This document shows positions 32,968 to 41,395 of a stretch of 54,426 nt of DNA, one piece after another. The notes under the pieces are model-generated. The model did no database searches. It was not told the origin of the DNA and saw nothing but the letters and a program-made list of their open reading frames with translations. Source of the DNA: Dactylosporangium siamense (GTDB taxonomy: Bacteria > Actinomycetota > Actinomycetes > Mycobacteriales > Micromonosporaceae); assembly GCF_016862795.1 (NCBI RefSeq), contig NZ_BONQ01000073.1, positions 1 to 54,426 of the forward strand, written 5' to 3'. The position numbers and the translations under genes are program-made. Position 1 is the first letter of the stretch. Each line of letters starts with the position of its first letter.

Positions 32968-34019
32968 TGGCGGCCACGACGACCACCCGGACCGTGCGGC
33001 ACGAGCTGCGCAAGGTCAACCCGTGGGTGCCGATCGTGGTCGGTGTCGTGGGGCTGGCCGCGCTCGTCGGCGCCGCGGAGGTGCCGTTCCGGCACCATAT
33101 CGAGGCGGTGCTGACGGACCACACGAAGGTCGCGCTGAGTAACGCCGGGATCGACGCCGAGGTGTCGTTCACCGGCCGCGACGGCACGGTCCGCGTGGAC
33201 TCCGCCGACGAGAAGCAGAAGGCCGAGGAGGTCTCCGGCGGCGTCGAAGGCGTCCGGGTCGTCACGGTGATCGCGCCGCCGAAGGTCGAGGTGCCGCCGT
33301 CGCCGGTCGCGGTGAAGCTGCTCGTCGACGCCGGCAAGGTCACGCTGACCGGCACGGTGTCCGACGCGGCGGCCAAGTCCACGCTCGGCGACGCGGCGAA
33401 GACCGCGTTCGGCGCCGACAACGTCCTCGACGAGGTGACCGTCGATGCCAAGCGCAGCAGCGACGGCGTCAAGGTCGCGGCGCTGGCGCCGGTGCTCGCG
33501 GCGCTGGGCAAGGAGACCAAGGCCGGCGTCGTCGACCTGCAGGGCGGCACCGTGACGCTGACCGGCACGGTCGTGTCACAGCAGGTCAAGGACCAGGCGG
33601 AGGCGGCGGCCCGGGAGGTCACCGGCATCGTGCGCAACGACCTCGCGATCGGCGAGGCGAAGGCCGAGCAGGTGCAGACGCAGCTGGTGGCGCTGCCGAC
33701 GGTCGAGTTCGAGAACAACAGCGCCACGCTGACCCCGCAGGGCCAGGCCGTCGTGGCGAACGTCGCGTCGATCCTCAAGGCCAACCCCAGCATCCGGATC
33801 AGCATCGAGGGGCACACCGACAGCACCGGCACCGAGGTGCGCAACCAGGCGCTGAGCGAGGCCCGCGCGAAGACGGTCCTCGACACCCTGGTCGCGCAGG
33901 GCATCGCGGCGGAGCGGATGAGCTCCAAGGGCTTCGGCGAGTCCCGCCCGAAGGTCCCCGACACCAGCGACGCGGCCAAAGCGATCAACCGCCGCGTCGA
34001 GTTCATCGTCCAGCAGTAA
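32967..34019 (+). CDS. OmpATb/ArfA-like protein: BON domains plus OmpA peptidoglycan-binding domain
   Basis: The protein has 350 residues. TM helix is about 19-40 (WVPIVVGVVGLAALVG). Three BON-like repeats follow (about 45-100, 110-165, 170-220). The OmpA domain (about 232-350) has FENNSATLTPQGQ, EGHTDSTGTEVRNQALSEARAKTV, and NRRVEF. The order resembles mycobacterial OmpATb (ArfA), a cell-envelope protein. The OmpA part would bind peptidoglycan. Its start overlaps the HhH protein stop (TGATG). The end lies in a stop-codon repeat before a terminator. Confidence 0.9.
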   Translation: MAATTTTRTVRHELRKVNPWVPIVVGVVGLAALVGAAEVPFRHHIEAVLTDHTKVALSNAGIDAEVSFTGRDGTVRVDSADEKQKAEEVSGGVEGVRVVTVIAPPKVEVPPSPVAVKLLVDAGKVTLTGTVSDAAAKSTLGDAAKTAFGADNVLDEVTVDAKRSSDGVKVAALAPVLAALGKETKAGVVDLQGGTVTLTGTVVSQQVKDQAEAAAREVTGIVRNDLAIGEAKAEQVQTQLVALPTVEFENNSATLTPQGQAVVANVASILKANPSIRISIEGHTDSTGTEVRNQALSEARAKTVLDTLVAQGIAAERMSSKGFGESRPKVPDTSDAAKAINRRVEFIVQQ

Positions 34020-34086
34020 GAGCACAGGACAGCAGTAAGAGCACAGGACAGCAGAAAGAGCACAGGACAGCAGAAAGGGCGCGAGG
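34011..34086. repeat. 19-bp tandem repeat spanning the OmpA-like stop codon
   Basis: Copies begin at 34011, 34030 and 34049, with a partial fourth at 34068. The consensus CAGCAGTAAGAGCACAGGA contains the TAA stop of the gene (34017-34019) in its first copy. Copies three and four change TAA to AAA. The last copy merges into the terminator. Confidence 0.9.
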
Positions 34087-34105
34087 GAAACCCCGCGCCC
34101 TTTCT
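34072..34105. terminator. Terminator hairpin with 12-bp stem
   Basis: AGAAAGGGCGCG (34072-34083) pairs with CGCGCCCTTTCT (34094-34105). It ends the HhH/OmpA operon and probably also the converging hydrolase gene. Confidence 0.88.
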
Positions 34106-34116
34106 GTCGAACAACC

Positions 34117-35718
34117 CTAGTGATGCACGGGGTACAGCGGCTCCCGCACCGTCACGCTGCTGTCCGCCCGCAGCGACTTCGCCTGCAGCGACGCCGCGGT
34201 CGGGTCGGGCTGCGGCAGCGCGTCACAGGTGGCGTCGGGCTTGTCGCCGGCCTTGCGCTTCGGCAGCTTGCCGGTCGCGAGGTAGTCGGCGATCGCGTTG
34301 TCCACGCACTCGTTGCCGTTGAGCGAGTTGGCGTGCGTGGTCTGGCCGACCTCCGCGAGGAGGGCGCCGTGCGGGAAGCGGCGACGGGCCTCGAGGCTGC
34401 CCTCGAACGGCGTGGCCGCGTCCAGCGTCGTGCCGACGAACAGCACGCTCTGGACCTTCGAGCCGTCGACCTTGACCGGCTTGGACACCTTGCCGGGCCA
34501 GAAGAGGCACGGCGCGTTGTACCAGGCGTTGTCCCAGGTCATGAACGGCGCCTTCAGGAACGTGCGCCAGTTGTCGCGCTCCCAGGTGCTCCAGCTCTGC
34601 GGCCACTGGGTGTCGGTGCACTGCACCGCGTTGTAGACCGCGAAGCCGTTGTCGTCGCCGGGCCCGACGTAGTTCTCGTACGCCGCGACGATCAGGTCGG
34701 TGTTCTTGTCGTTGGCCCAGCCGGCGAACGCCTCGGCCAGCTCCAGCCACGTCGACTGGTAGTAGCCGGCGTAGAGGAAGATGTCGGCGAACTCGTCCGG
34801 CCCGACGACGCCCCCGGCCGGGGCACTGCGCAGCTTGTTCTGCTCCGCGTACCAGCGCAGCTCCACCTGCTGGGCGGTCGTGCCCAGGTGGTAGACGCTG
34901 TCGTACTTGGCAAGCCAGCCGAACCAGATCTTCTCGTTGCGCTCGAAGTTCACGTCCTGGTCGAGGTTGGCCTGGTACCAGACCTTCCGCACGTCAACGT
35001 TGCCGTCGAGCACCATGCGGCGCACGCGAGAAGGGTGCAGCGTGCCGTAGACCTGGCCGAGGTACGTGCCGTAGGAGAAGCCGTAGAAGTTGATCTGGCT
35101 GGCGCCGAGCGACTTGCGGATCGACTCCATGTCGTTGACGGAGTCGACCGTGGTCATGTGGTCCAGCAGCGCGCCGCCGGCCTTACCGCAGGCCTTGGCG
35201 TAGTTCTTGGACCGGGTGAGCCAGGTCTGCTCGATGCTCTGGTTCCACGGGATGTACTCCGGACGCGGCCCGTTGAAGTAGTCGTTGTCGCACGACAGCG
35301 AGGGAACGCTGGAGCCGACGCCACGCGGGTCGAAGCCGATCCAGTCGTAGGCCTCGCCGGCACCGTTCGGGACGTATTCGCCCAGCACCGACAGGGTCAG
35401 GCCGGAGCCGCCGGGGCCGCCCGGGTTGACCAGCATGATGCCCTGGTAGTCCTTCGCGGCGACCTTGGCCTTGATCCGCGACACGGCGATCTGGATCTTC
35501 TTGCCGTTGGGCTTGGCGTAGTCGAGCGGGACGTCGAGCAGGCCGCACTCAGCGCCGCGGCGCTGCAGGCCGGGGCTCTCGCACTGCCCCCAGGTGATCT
35601 TCGCGGCGCCCGCCGATTCGGCCGCCGGCGCTGCCGAGGCACCACTTGCCGGCGCAACGGCCAGCACCGTGGCCGCCGCGGTGAAGAGGACGAGCCCCTT
35701 CACAGTCTTTCGTTCCAC
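34117..35718 (-). CDS. Secreted tripeptidyl aminopeptidase-like alpha/beta hydrolase
   Basis: The protein has 533 residues. The signal peptide (about 1-30) has KTVKGLVLFTAAATVLAVAPASG then AAPA. The alpha/beta-hydrolase has the oxyanion motif NPGGPGGSG (about 98-106), nucleophile elbow GFSYGTYLG, and a TAP-type C-terminal domain with catalytic Asp region (VGTTLDAATP) and His (GQTTHANS). The family (SlpD/SlpE, Tap) removes tripeptides from extracellular proteins. The GTG at 35716-35718 follows GGGAGGATCT. The upstream frame extension is not signal-like. Confidence 0.9.
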   Translation of the reverse strand: MERKTVKGLVLFTAAATVLAVAPASGASAAPAAESAGAAKITWGQCESPGLQRRGAECGLLDVPLDYAKPNGKKIQIAVSRIKAKVAAKDYQGIMLVNPGGPGGSGLTLSVLGEYVPNGAGEAYDWIGFDPRGVGSSVPSLSCDNDYFNGPRPEYIPWNQSIEQTWLTRSKNYAKACGKAGGALLDHMTTVDSVNDMESIRKSLGASQINFYGFSYGTYLGQVYGTLHPSRVRRMVLDGNVDVRKVWYQANLDQDVNFERNEKIWFGWLAKYDSVYHLGTTAQQVELRWYAEQNKLRSAPAGGVVGPDEFADIFLYAGYYQSTWLELAEAFAGWANDKNTDLIVAAYENYVGPGDDNGFAVYNAVQCTDTQWPQSWSTWERDNWRTFLKAPFMTWDNAWYNAPCLFWPGKVSKPVKVDGSKVQSVLFVGTTLDAATPFEGSLEARRRFPHGALLAEVGQTTHANSLNGNECVDNAIADYLATGKLPKRKAGDKPDATCDALPQPDPTAASLQAKSLRADSSVTVREPLYPVHH

Positions 35719-35869
35719 AGATCCTCCCAGAGCCGTCCAAAACACCTCATCGGGACGGCAGATTCGGGCAAAACAATGTCACGCTGATCGTTGAACGCCG
35801 GCCTGACGCGCGGAAGGCGTAGGACCCTTTCCTCCACCCGAGCAAAAACCACTGTGCTGGTTACGAGGG

Positions 35870-36667
35870 GTGGGCTACAACGGTCAGGTGCTGCGCAAGT
35901 ATCCGAGAACGCCTCATCTGCAGGGCTCCCGCCTGCAGCCGGGCGACCATGACCTGGCCCAGGTCCCGTTCGCGCAGCTCGCCGGTGAGACGCGGGTCGC
36001 CGGGCGGGTGCTGGTCGTCGAGGAGAAGCTCGACGGCGCCAACTGCGCGGTCAGCTTCGACGCCGACGGTCAGCTGCTGCTGCAGTCCCGCGGCCACTAC
36101 CTCACCGGCGGGCCGCGCGAGAAGCAGTTCGGGCTGTTGAAGGCGTGGGCGGCGACCGTGCGGTATCAGCTGCAACCCGTCCTGACCGACCGCTACGTCA
36201 TGTACGGCGAGTGGCTGTACGCCAAGCACACCGTCTTCTACGACGCGCTGCCGCATCACTTCTGCGAGTTCGACGTCTACGACCGGGAGGCGGAGGAGTT
36301 CCTGTCCACCGACCGGCGCCGTGAGCTCCTCGAAGGGTTGCCGGTGAGCTCCGTGCCCGTCCTGTACACCGGCCGCATCGGCAAACTCACCGAGCTGACG
36401 GCATTCGTCGGGCCGTCGACCTGCCGGACGCCGGGATGGCGCGACGCGCTGCGGGAGGCCGCCGTCGCCGGTGGCGCGGACCCCGACCAGGTGGTCAAGG
36501 AGACCGACATGTCCGAGGACATGGAGGGGCTGTACCTGAAGCTCGAGTCCGCCGGCACGGTGCTCGGCCGCTACAAGTGGGTGCGGCCCAGCTTCCACAC
36601 CGCGATCCTCGACTCCGGCAGTCACTGGCAGGACCGCCCGATCGTGGCCAACCGGGTGCGCGCGTGA
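35870..36667 (+). CDS. ATP-dependent RNA ligase family protein
   Basis: The protein has 265 residues. Motif I of nucleotidyltransferases is EKLDGAN with the predicted adenylated Lys at 53. Later motifs include YGEWLYAKH (motif III-like), EGLYLKLES (motif IV) and RYKWVR (motif V). It would join RNA ends using ATP. A start at GTG 35870 is assumed, and GTG 35888 is possible. The stop overlaps the HD-Pnk gene as GTGA, so healing and sealing enzymes are made together. Confidence 0.88.
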   Translation: MGYNGQVLRKYPRTPHLQGSRLQPGDHDLAQVPFAQLAGETRVAGRVLVVEEKLDGANCAVSFDADGQLLLQSRGHYLTGGPREKQFGLLKAWAATVRYQLQPVLTDRYVMYGEWLYAKHTVFYDALPHHFCEFDVYDREAEEFLSTDRRRELLEGLPVSSVPVLYTGRIGKLTELTAFVGPSTCRTPGWRDALREAAVAGGADPDQVVKETDMSEDMEGLYLKLESAGTVLGRYKWVRPSFHTAILDSGSHWQDRPIVANRVRA

Positions 36668-37794
36668 GCGACTTCGAGCGGTTCTGCCCGGTGGGGCCGG
36701 CGTGGACGGTGCCATGGGAGGAGATCCACGCCGCGTTCGACTGGGTCCGCCGTCTGGATGGGGTGCAGCAGGACGCCGTGCACCACGCCGAGGGTGACGT
36801 CGCCACGCACACCCGGCTGGCGGCGGAGGCGCTTGCCGCGCTGCCGGCCTGGCGGGACCGGCCGGCCGACGAGCGGACCCGGCTCTTCGCGGCGGTCCTG
36901 CTGCACGACTCGGCCAAGCCGGACTGCACCCAGGTCGAAGAGGACGGCCGGATCACCGCCCACGGCCACTCCCGGCGCGGCGATCTCGTCGCCCGGCGGG
37001 TGTTGTGGGAGGCCGGCGTCCCGATCGCCTGGCGGGAGCACGTGGCCGCGCTGATCCGCCATCATCAGGTGCCGTTCTGGGCCCTGGAGCGTCCCAAGGG
37101 CGACCTCGACCGGATCATCCACCGGGTCAGCCTGCTGGCCCGCAACGACGACCTCGGGCTGCTCGCCACGGCCGACATCCTCGGGCGGCTCTGCGCCGAC
37201 GCCACGGAGATGCTCGACAACGTCGCGCTGTTCCTGCAGTACGCCGACGACGACGGCTGCCTCGACCAGCCTCGGCGCTTCCCGTCGGACCACGCCAGGT
37301 TCAGCTATTTCCGGAACCCCGACCGGGTCGCGGACTACGCGGCGTACGACGACACCAAGGTCACCGTGACCGTCATGTCCGGGCTGCCGGGGGCGGGCAA
37401 GGATCACTGGATCGCCGCCAACCGGCCGGACGTGCCCGTCGTCAGCCTCGACGACTGGCGCGAGCGGCTGCGGGTCAAGCCCACCGACGACCAAGGCCCG
37501 GTGATCGCGGCCGCGACCGACCAGGCCAAGGTGCTGCTGCGGGCCGGCACCTCGTTCGTCTGGAACGCCACGAACCTGACCCGCCAGCTGCGGGCCCGCT
37601 GCATCGGCCTGGTCGCCGACTACGGCGGGAGGGTCGAGATCGTCAGCGTCGAGGCGCCGCCCGAGGTGATGCGGCGGCGCAACCGGGCCCGCCCGCGACC
37701 GGTGCCGGACGGGGTCGTCAACCGGATGGTCGGGCGCTGGGAGACGCCCGACCCGACGGAGGCGCACCGCGTCGACTGGGTCCTCAACGCCTGA
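36664..37794 (+). CDS. HD-Pnk: HD phosphohydrolase fused to polynucleotide 5'-kinase
   Basis: The protein has 376 residues. The N-terminal HD domain (about 20-220) has HHAEGDVATH, LLHDSAKP (H81-D82) and further His in IRHHQVPF. The C-terminal P-loop kinase (about 235-376) has GLPGAGKDH, with K246 followed by Asp rather than Ser/Thr, then LDDWRERL and RRRNRARPRP. The pairing matches HD-Pnk end-healing enzymes described from Runella slithyformis, which remove 2',3'-phosphates and add 5'-phosphates. With the overlapping ligase it forms a complete RNA-repair module. Confidence 0.88.
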   Translation: MSDFERFCPVGPAWTVPWEEIHAAFDWVRRLDGVQQDAVHHAEGDVATHTRLAAEALAALPAWRDRPADERTRLFAAVLLHDSAKPDCTQVEEDGRITAHGHSRRGDLVARRVLWEAGVPIAWREHVAALIRHHQVPFWALERPKGDLDRIIHRVSLLARNDDLGLLATADILGRLCADATEMLDNVALFLQYADDDGCLDQPRRFPSDHARFSYFRNPDRVADYAAYDDTKVTVTVMSGLPGAGKDHWIAANRPDVPVVSLDDWRERLRVKPTDDQGPVIAAATDQAKVLLRAGTSFVWNATNLTRQLRARCIGLVADYGGRVEIVSVEAPPEVMRRRNRARPRPVPDGVVNRMVGRWETPDPTEAHRVDWVLNA

Positions 37795-38527
37795 TCGCGC
37801 GGGTGGCGCTGGCGGCGGTGACGCGCTGCCGCTGCATCGCGAGGGCCTGCAGGGCCGAGGAGCGCACCAGCAGCTGCGGGTTGAGCGGCTCGTTGGCCGC
37901 GATCGCCTTGGCGTAGGGGCGGTTCTCCACCGACCAGCCGTCGTGCAGGTTGTATTCGACGGAGAAGCTGCGGTCCCGCGACTTCGCGTAGTCCAGCAGG
38001 ATGCCGGGTCCGAGCGCCCTGGTGGCGACCTCACCGGCCATGTGCGGGATCGGCGAGAAGAAGAACGCGACCTTCGGGATCGGCTGGAAGAGGTCCACGT
38101 CGATCAGGTCGAAGATGCCGACCGGCTGATACATGCCGTGCGTGTCGTGGATGCACAGGCCGGCGCCGAGCTCGACCCGGCCGGTGTTGTCGATCTCCAT
38201 GTGGCCGGCCGGCCCGCCCGGCGTGACGATGCCCGCGCCGTCGTTGCCGGCCACCGTCAGCACGCTGCCCAGCGGCGCCGGATAGTTGTGCGTCGGCACC
38301 ACCTTCGTGCTCGGCGCCATGGTCGAGTGGCGGGCCGTGAACATCGAGTAGGTCTCCTGCCACGTGACCTCGAGATGGCGTTCGAGGTAGTGCACGGAGA
38401 GCCAGATGGTCGGGGCGCCGCTCGCCGAGGTGGCGATCGCGTGGAGGCCGAAAAGCGCGAAGTGGTGGTCGCGCAACTGCTCGATCGTGGCCTCGTTCAT
38501 GTCGATCGTGAGTTTGTGCTGCTCCAC
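37784..38527 (-). CDS. Conserved hypothetical protein, 247 residues
   Basis: The protein has no signal peptide or TM. It is beta-rich, with histidines throughout (RDHHFALFGLHA, THNYPAP, CIHDTHGMY, FFFSPIPHMAGE). The 3' end overlaps the HD-Pnk gene by 11 bp, converging. I do not recognise the family. Conserved-looking phrases such as IHDTHGMYQPVGIFDLIDVDL suggest a structured single domain. Two small hypotheticals follow the same strand upstream. Confidence 0.7.
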   Translation of the reverse strand: MEQHKLTIDMNEATIEQLRDHHFALFGLHAIATSASGAPTIWLSVHYLERHLEVTWQETYSMFTARHSTMAPSTKVVPTHNYPAPLGSVLTVAGNDGAGIVTPGGPAGHMEIDNTGRVELGAGLCIHDTHGMYQPVGIFDLIDVDLFQPIPKVAFFFSPIPHMAGEVATRALGPGILLDYAKSRDRSFSVEYNLHDGWSVENRPYAKAIAANEPLNPQLLVRSSALQALAMQRQRVTAASATRAIRR

Positions 38528-38608
38528 GGCTGTCCTCCAAGGCTCTGCGGCGCGGTAGGACCTCAGTGTGGAGCGGTTGGGTTGCGCAATCCGGGCATTC
38601 CGTGAAAT

Positions 38609-38884
38609 CTACTCACGAACTGCTTCGATGACCGCCCGAGCGGCCCGGTCAAGCTCGGCGGGGTCCGGCTCGAAGGCGGCGGCGATGTCCGGGTGGAGGC
38701 TCGACTTGGCGATCTCCAGCAACCGGGCGCCCACCTCGGCGGCCGACTCTCCGTGGTAGTCCTGCTCCACCAGCTCGGCGGCGCGCTGCAACGCCGAGCT
38801 CAGCTGGGCTTCGAGAGGCTCTTGAAGCTTCTGCGCCGCCGGGCTGAGCTGGGCGTCGTCGAGTGACACGTGAAGTTCCTGCAT
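38609..38884 (-). CDS. Small helical protein, 91 residues
   Basis: From ATG 38882-38884 the protein is acidic and almost entirely helical (LSPAAQKLQEPLEAQLSSALQ, ESAAEVGARLLEIAKSSL). No motif is recognised. It lies 81 bp upstream of the 247-residue gene and 29 bp downstream of another small gene on the same strand, so an operon of three unknowns is plausible. Confidence 0.65.
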   Translation of the reverse strand: MQELHVSLDDAQLSPAAQKLQEPLEAQLSSALQRAAELVEQDYHGESAAEVGARLLEIAKSSLHPDIAAAFEPDPAELDRAARAVIEAVRE

Positions 38885-38913
38885 GACCGCGCGATACCCA
38901 TGTGCCGCGCGTT

Positions 38914-39195
38914 TCAAGCGCTGCGCGCGAGCAGCCGGACCGACCGGGGCGCGTTGCGCCGCGCCGGGTAGGTCGAGCGGACCAGCGCGAGGGCCCACGC
39001 CATCCGCGCCACCGCCGTGTCCGGGTGGTCACCGAACTCGCCGGCGACCTGGGCCGCGCAGCCCTTGATGCCGATCCGCCGCAGCGTGGACGCCACCGCC
39101 GCCCGGATCTCGTCGCTCTTGGGAGCCTGTGAGCACTGCAGGTTGGAAACGAACAGCGCCTCGGCTCGCACCGCCTCGAATGTCGTGGTTGCCAT
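38914..39195 (-). CDS. Small conserved actinobacterial protein, 93 residues
   Basis: The ATG at 39193-39195 follows AAGGGGTGCGAG. The protein opens TTFEAVRAEALFVSNLQ and contains TLRRIGIKGCAAQVAGEFGDHPDTAVARM. I recognise this as a small family recurring in actinomycetes, but no function is known to me. The extra upstream frame is unlikely to be coding. It is first in a possible three-gene unit. Confidence 0.72.
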   Translation of the reverse strand: MATTTFEAVRAEALFVSNLQCSQAPKSDEIRAAVASTLRRIGIKGCAAQVAGEFGDHPDTAVARMAWALALVRSTYPARRNAPRSVRLLARSA

Positions 39196-39340
39196 CTCGC
39201 ACCCCTTGGTGTGTGTTCCTGATAACACCAACGCTAGAAGCGTCCCAAGTGTTCGGGCTCACGGTTTCATGCCACCGTCGGGTAACTGTCACCCTGCGTG
39301 TGGTGGTGCGGTGACGTGGGGGCTGTGACAGGGTGAGCGC

Positions 39341-40378
39341 GTGTCGTTGACCCCATCAGGTCCGGTCCGGCTGCACCGCGCCGCCCGCATCGAGGACGCC
39401 TTCCACGATGTGCTGGAGCGCCGGCTCCGGCTGCGCGGGTGGAAGGTCGCCGTCACCCCCTACACCGGCTACGGCGGCCCGGGCTGGGTCCGTGTCCTCG
39501 GCCGGGTCCTGCTCGCCCGCCTGGACCCGAAGCCCGGCCGGCGCCTCAAGAAGCTGCGGGGCTGGCGGTCGTTCACCGCCGTGTCCGTGGCCAACGCGCC
39601 GGTGCGGATCACCGCCGGGGACCGCACCTGCGAGGTCCGTTGCGACCGGGGTGGCTTCATCGACACCGTCATCGAGGCCGACCTCGCGCCCGGCTGGGCC
39701 ACGGTCACCCTGCAGAGCGAGGACAGCGCCCCGGTGGAGGCGCCGGTGCGGATCATCGACCCGACCGTGCGCTTCGGCATCGTCTCCGACGTCGACGACA
39801 CCGTCATGGTCACGACCCTGCCCCGCCCGCTGCTGGCGGCGTGGAACACGTTCGTCCTGGACGAGCACGCGCGCGCTTCGGTCCCCGGGATGGCGGTGTT
39901 GTACGAGCGGCTGGTGAACGCCAACCCCGGCGCACCGGTCTTCTACCTGTCGACCGGCGCGTGGAACGTGGCCGCGACGCTGACCCGGTTCCTGTCGCGC
40001 CACCTGTACCCGGCCGGCCCGCTCCTGCTGACCGACTGGGGTCCGCAGCCCGACCGGTTCTTCCGCAGCGGGCAGGCGCACAAGCGGGCGACCCTCGCGC
40101 GGCTCGCCTCGGAGTTCCCGGACATCCGGTGGCTGCTCGTCGGCGACGACGGCCAGCACGACCCGGAGATCTACGCGGAGTTCGTCGCCGAGCATCCCGA
40201 GAGCGTGGCGGCCGTCGCGATCCGGCACCTCTCGCCGACCCAGGCGGTCCTCGCCGGCGGCTTCCCGACCACGGTGGAGAGCACCCGCCGGCTGCCGTCC
40301 TTCGCCTCGGACCGCTGGCTGCGCGCCCCGGACGGCGCCGGCCTGTGGCGGTTGTTGCGCGACACCGAGCTGCTCTAA
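39341..40378 (+). CDS. App1-type (DUF2183) phosphatase
   Basis: The protein has 345 residues. The catalytic loop SDVDDTVM (DxDxT) lies near residues 148-155. Further HAD-like motifs are YLSTGAWN, LLTDWGPQ and LVGDDGQHDPEIY. The family includes yeast App1 phosphatidate phosphatase. Bacterial forms are unassigned. The GTG start follows GGGTGAGCGC. The stop TAA overlaps the TAG of the converging DHH gene (40375-40378). Confidence 0.9.
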   Translation: MSLTPSGPVRLHRAARIEDAFHDVLERRLRLRGWKVAVTPYTGYGGPGWVRVLGRVLLARLDPKPGRRLKKLRGWRSFTAVSVANAPVRITAGDRTCEVRCDRGGFIDTVIEADLAPGWATVTLQSEDSAPVEAPVRIIDPTVRFGIVSDVDDTVMVTTLPRPLLAAWNTFVLDEHARASVPGMAVLYERLVNANPGAPVFYLSTGAWNVAATLTRFLSRHLYPAGPLLLTDWGPQPDRFFRSGQAHKRATLARLASEFPDIRWLLVGDDGQHDPEIYAEFVAEHPESVAAVAIRHLSPTQAVLAGGFPTTVESTRRLPSFASDRWLRAPDGAGLWRLLRDTELL

Positions 40379-41319
40379 GCGCTGATCGTCGCGGTGCGGG
40401 GCGCGCCGACCTTGGCGATGACGTCGGCCAGGACCTGCTCGGACTCGTCGTGCGGGACCTGGCACGTGCCGGCGGCCAGGTGACCACCGCCGCCGTACTC
40501 CAGCATCACGGAACCGATGTCGGTCGGTGACGTCCGGTCCAGGATCGACTTGCCCACCGCGAACACGGTGTTGAGCTTCTGCCTGCCCCAGATGACGTGG
40601 ATCGAGACGCGCGCCTCGGGGAACAGCGCGTAGACCATGAACCGGTTCCCGGCGAAGATCACTTCCTCGTCCCGCAGATCGACGACGACCACGTCGCCCT
40701 CGAGGTGGCTGACCCGCCGCAACTGGTCGACGAAGAGCTCCTGCTGCTCGCGGAAGAGCTCGGCCCGCTCCGCCACGTCCGGCAGCGCCAGGATCTCCTC
40801 GACGTCCTGATGATCGATGCACGCGTCGATGAGCTGCATCATCAGCTGGTAGTTGGAGATCCGGAACTGCCGGAACCGGCCCAGCCCGGTGCGGCTGTCC
40901 ATGAGGAAGTTCATCAGCGTCCAGCCGACCGGCTGCAGGATGTCCGCGATGTCGTACTGGGCCGAGTCGGCCTTGTCGACCGCTTCCATCAGCTCGTCCG
41001 ACACGTTCGGGAAGCGCTCGGCGCCGCCGAAGTGGTCATAGATGACGCGGGCCGCCGACGGGGCCTCCGCGTCGATGATGTGGTTGTCCCGGTCGCCCGT
41101 GTTGCGCAGCGTCTCCGAGTGGTGATGGTCGAAGACCAGGTGGGCGCCGGGCGCGTAGGGCAGGTTCGTGAGGATGTCGTCCGGTCCGATGTCGACCGTG
41201 CCGTCCTGGACGTCCTTGGGGTGCACGAACGTGATGTCGCCGATGAGATCCAGGTGACGCAGCAGGACGGCGCACACCAGGCCGTCGAAGTCGCTGCGCG
41301 TCACGAGTCGGTGTTTCAC
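40375..41319 (-). CDS. DHH/DHHA1 phosphoesterase (exopolyphosphatase-like)
   Basis: The protein has 314 residues. It has a DxD-type metal motif (RSDFDGLV, about 8-15), the DHH motif FDHHHSE near residue 71, and a DHHA1 domain with EYGGGGHLAAGT near the C-terminus. Such proteins hydrolyse phosphodiesters, nanoRNA or cyclic dinucleotides, and this branch is often labelled exopolyphosphatase without proof. The GTG at 41317-41319 follows GAGGGGATCCGAA. It lies 76 bp behind a riboswitch-controlled cell-wall gene. Confidence 0.88.
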   Translation of the reverse strand: MKHRLVTRSDFDGLVCAVLLRHLDLIGDITFVHPKDVQDGTVDIGPDDILTNLPYAPGAHLVFDHHHSETLRNTGDRDNHIIDAEAPSAARVIYDHFGGAERFPNVSDELMEAVDKADSAQYDIADILQPVGWTLMNFLMDSRTGLGRFRQFRISNYQLMMQLIDACIDHQDVEEILALPDVAERAELFREQQELFVDQLRRVSHLEGDVVVVDLRDEEVIFAGNRFMVYALFPEARVSIHVIWGRQKLNTVFAVGKSILDRTSPTDIGSVMLEYGGGGHLAAGTCQVPHDESEQVLADVIAKVGAPRTATISA

Positions 41320-41395
41320 TTCGGATCCCCTCACCCTGCGGCGGCCGGTCGACAGTTGCCCTATCGGCCGGCCGTCCGCGGATGTGAGGTTGTTC

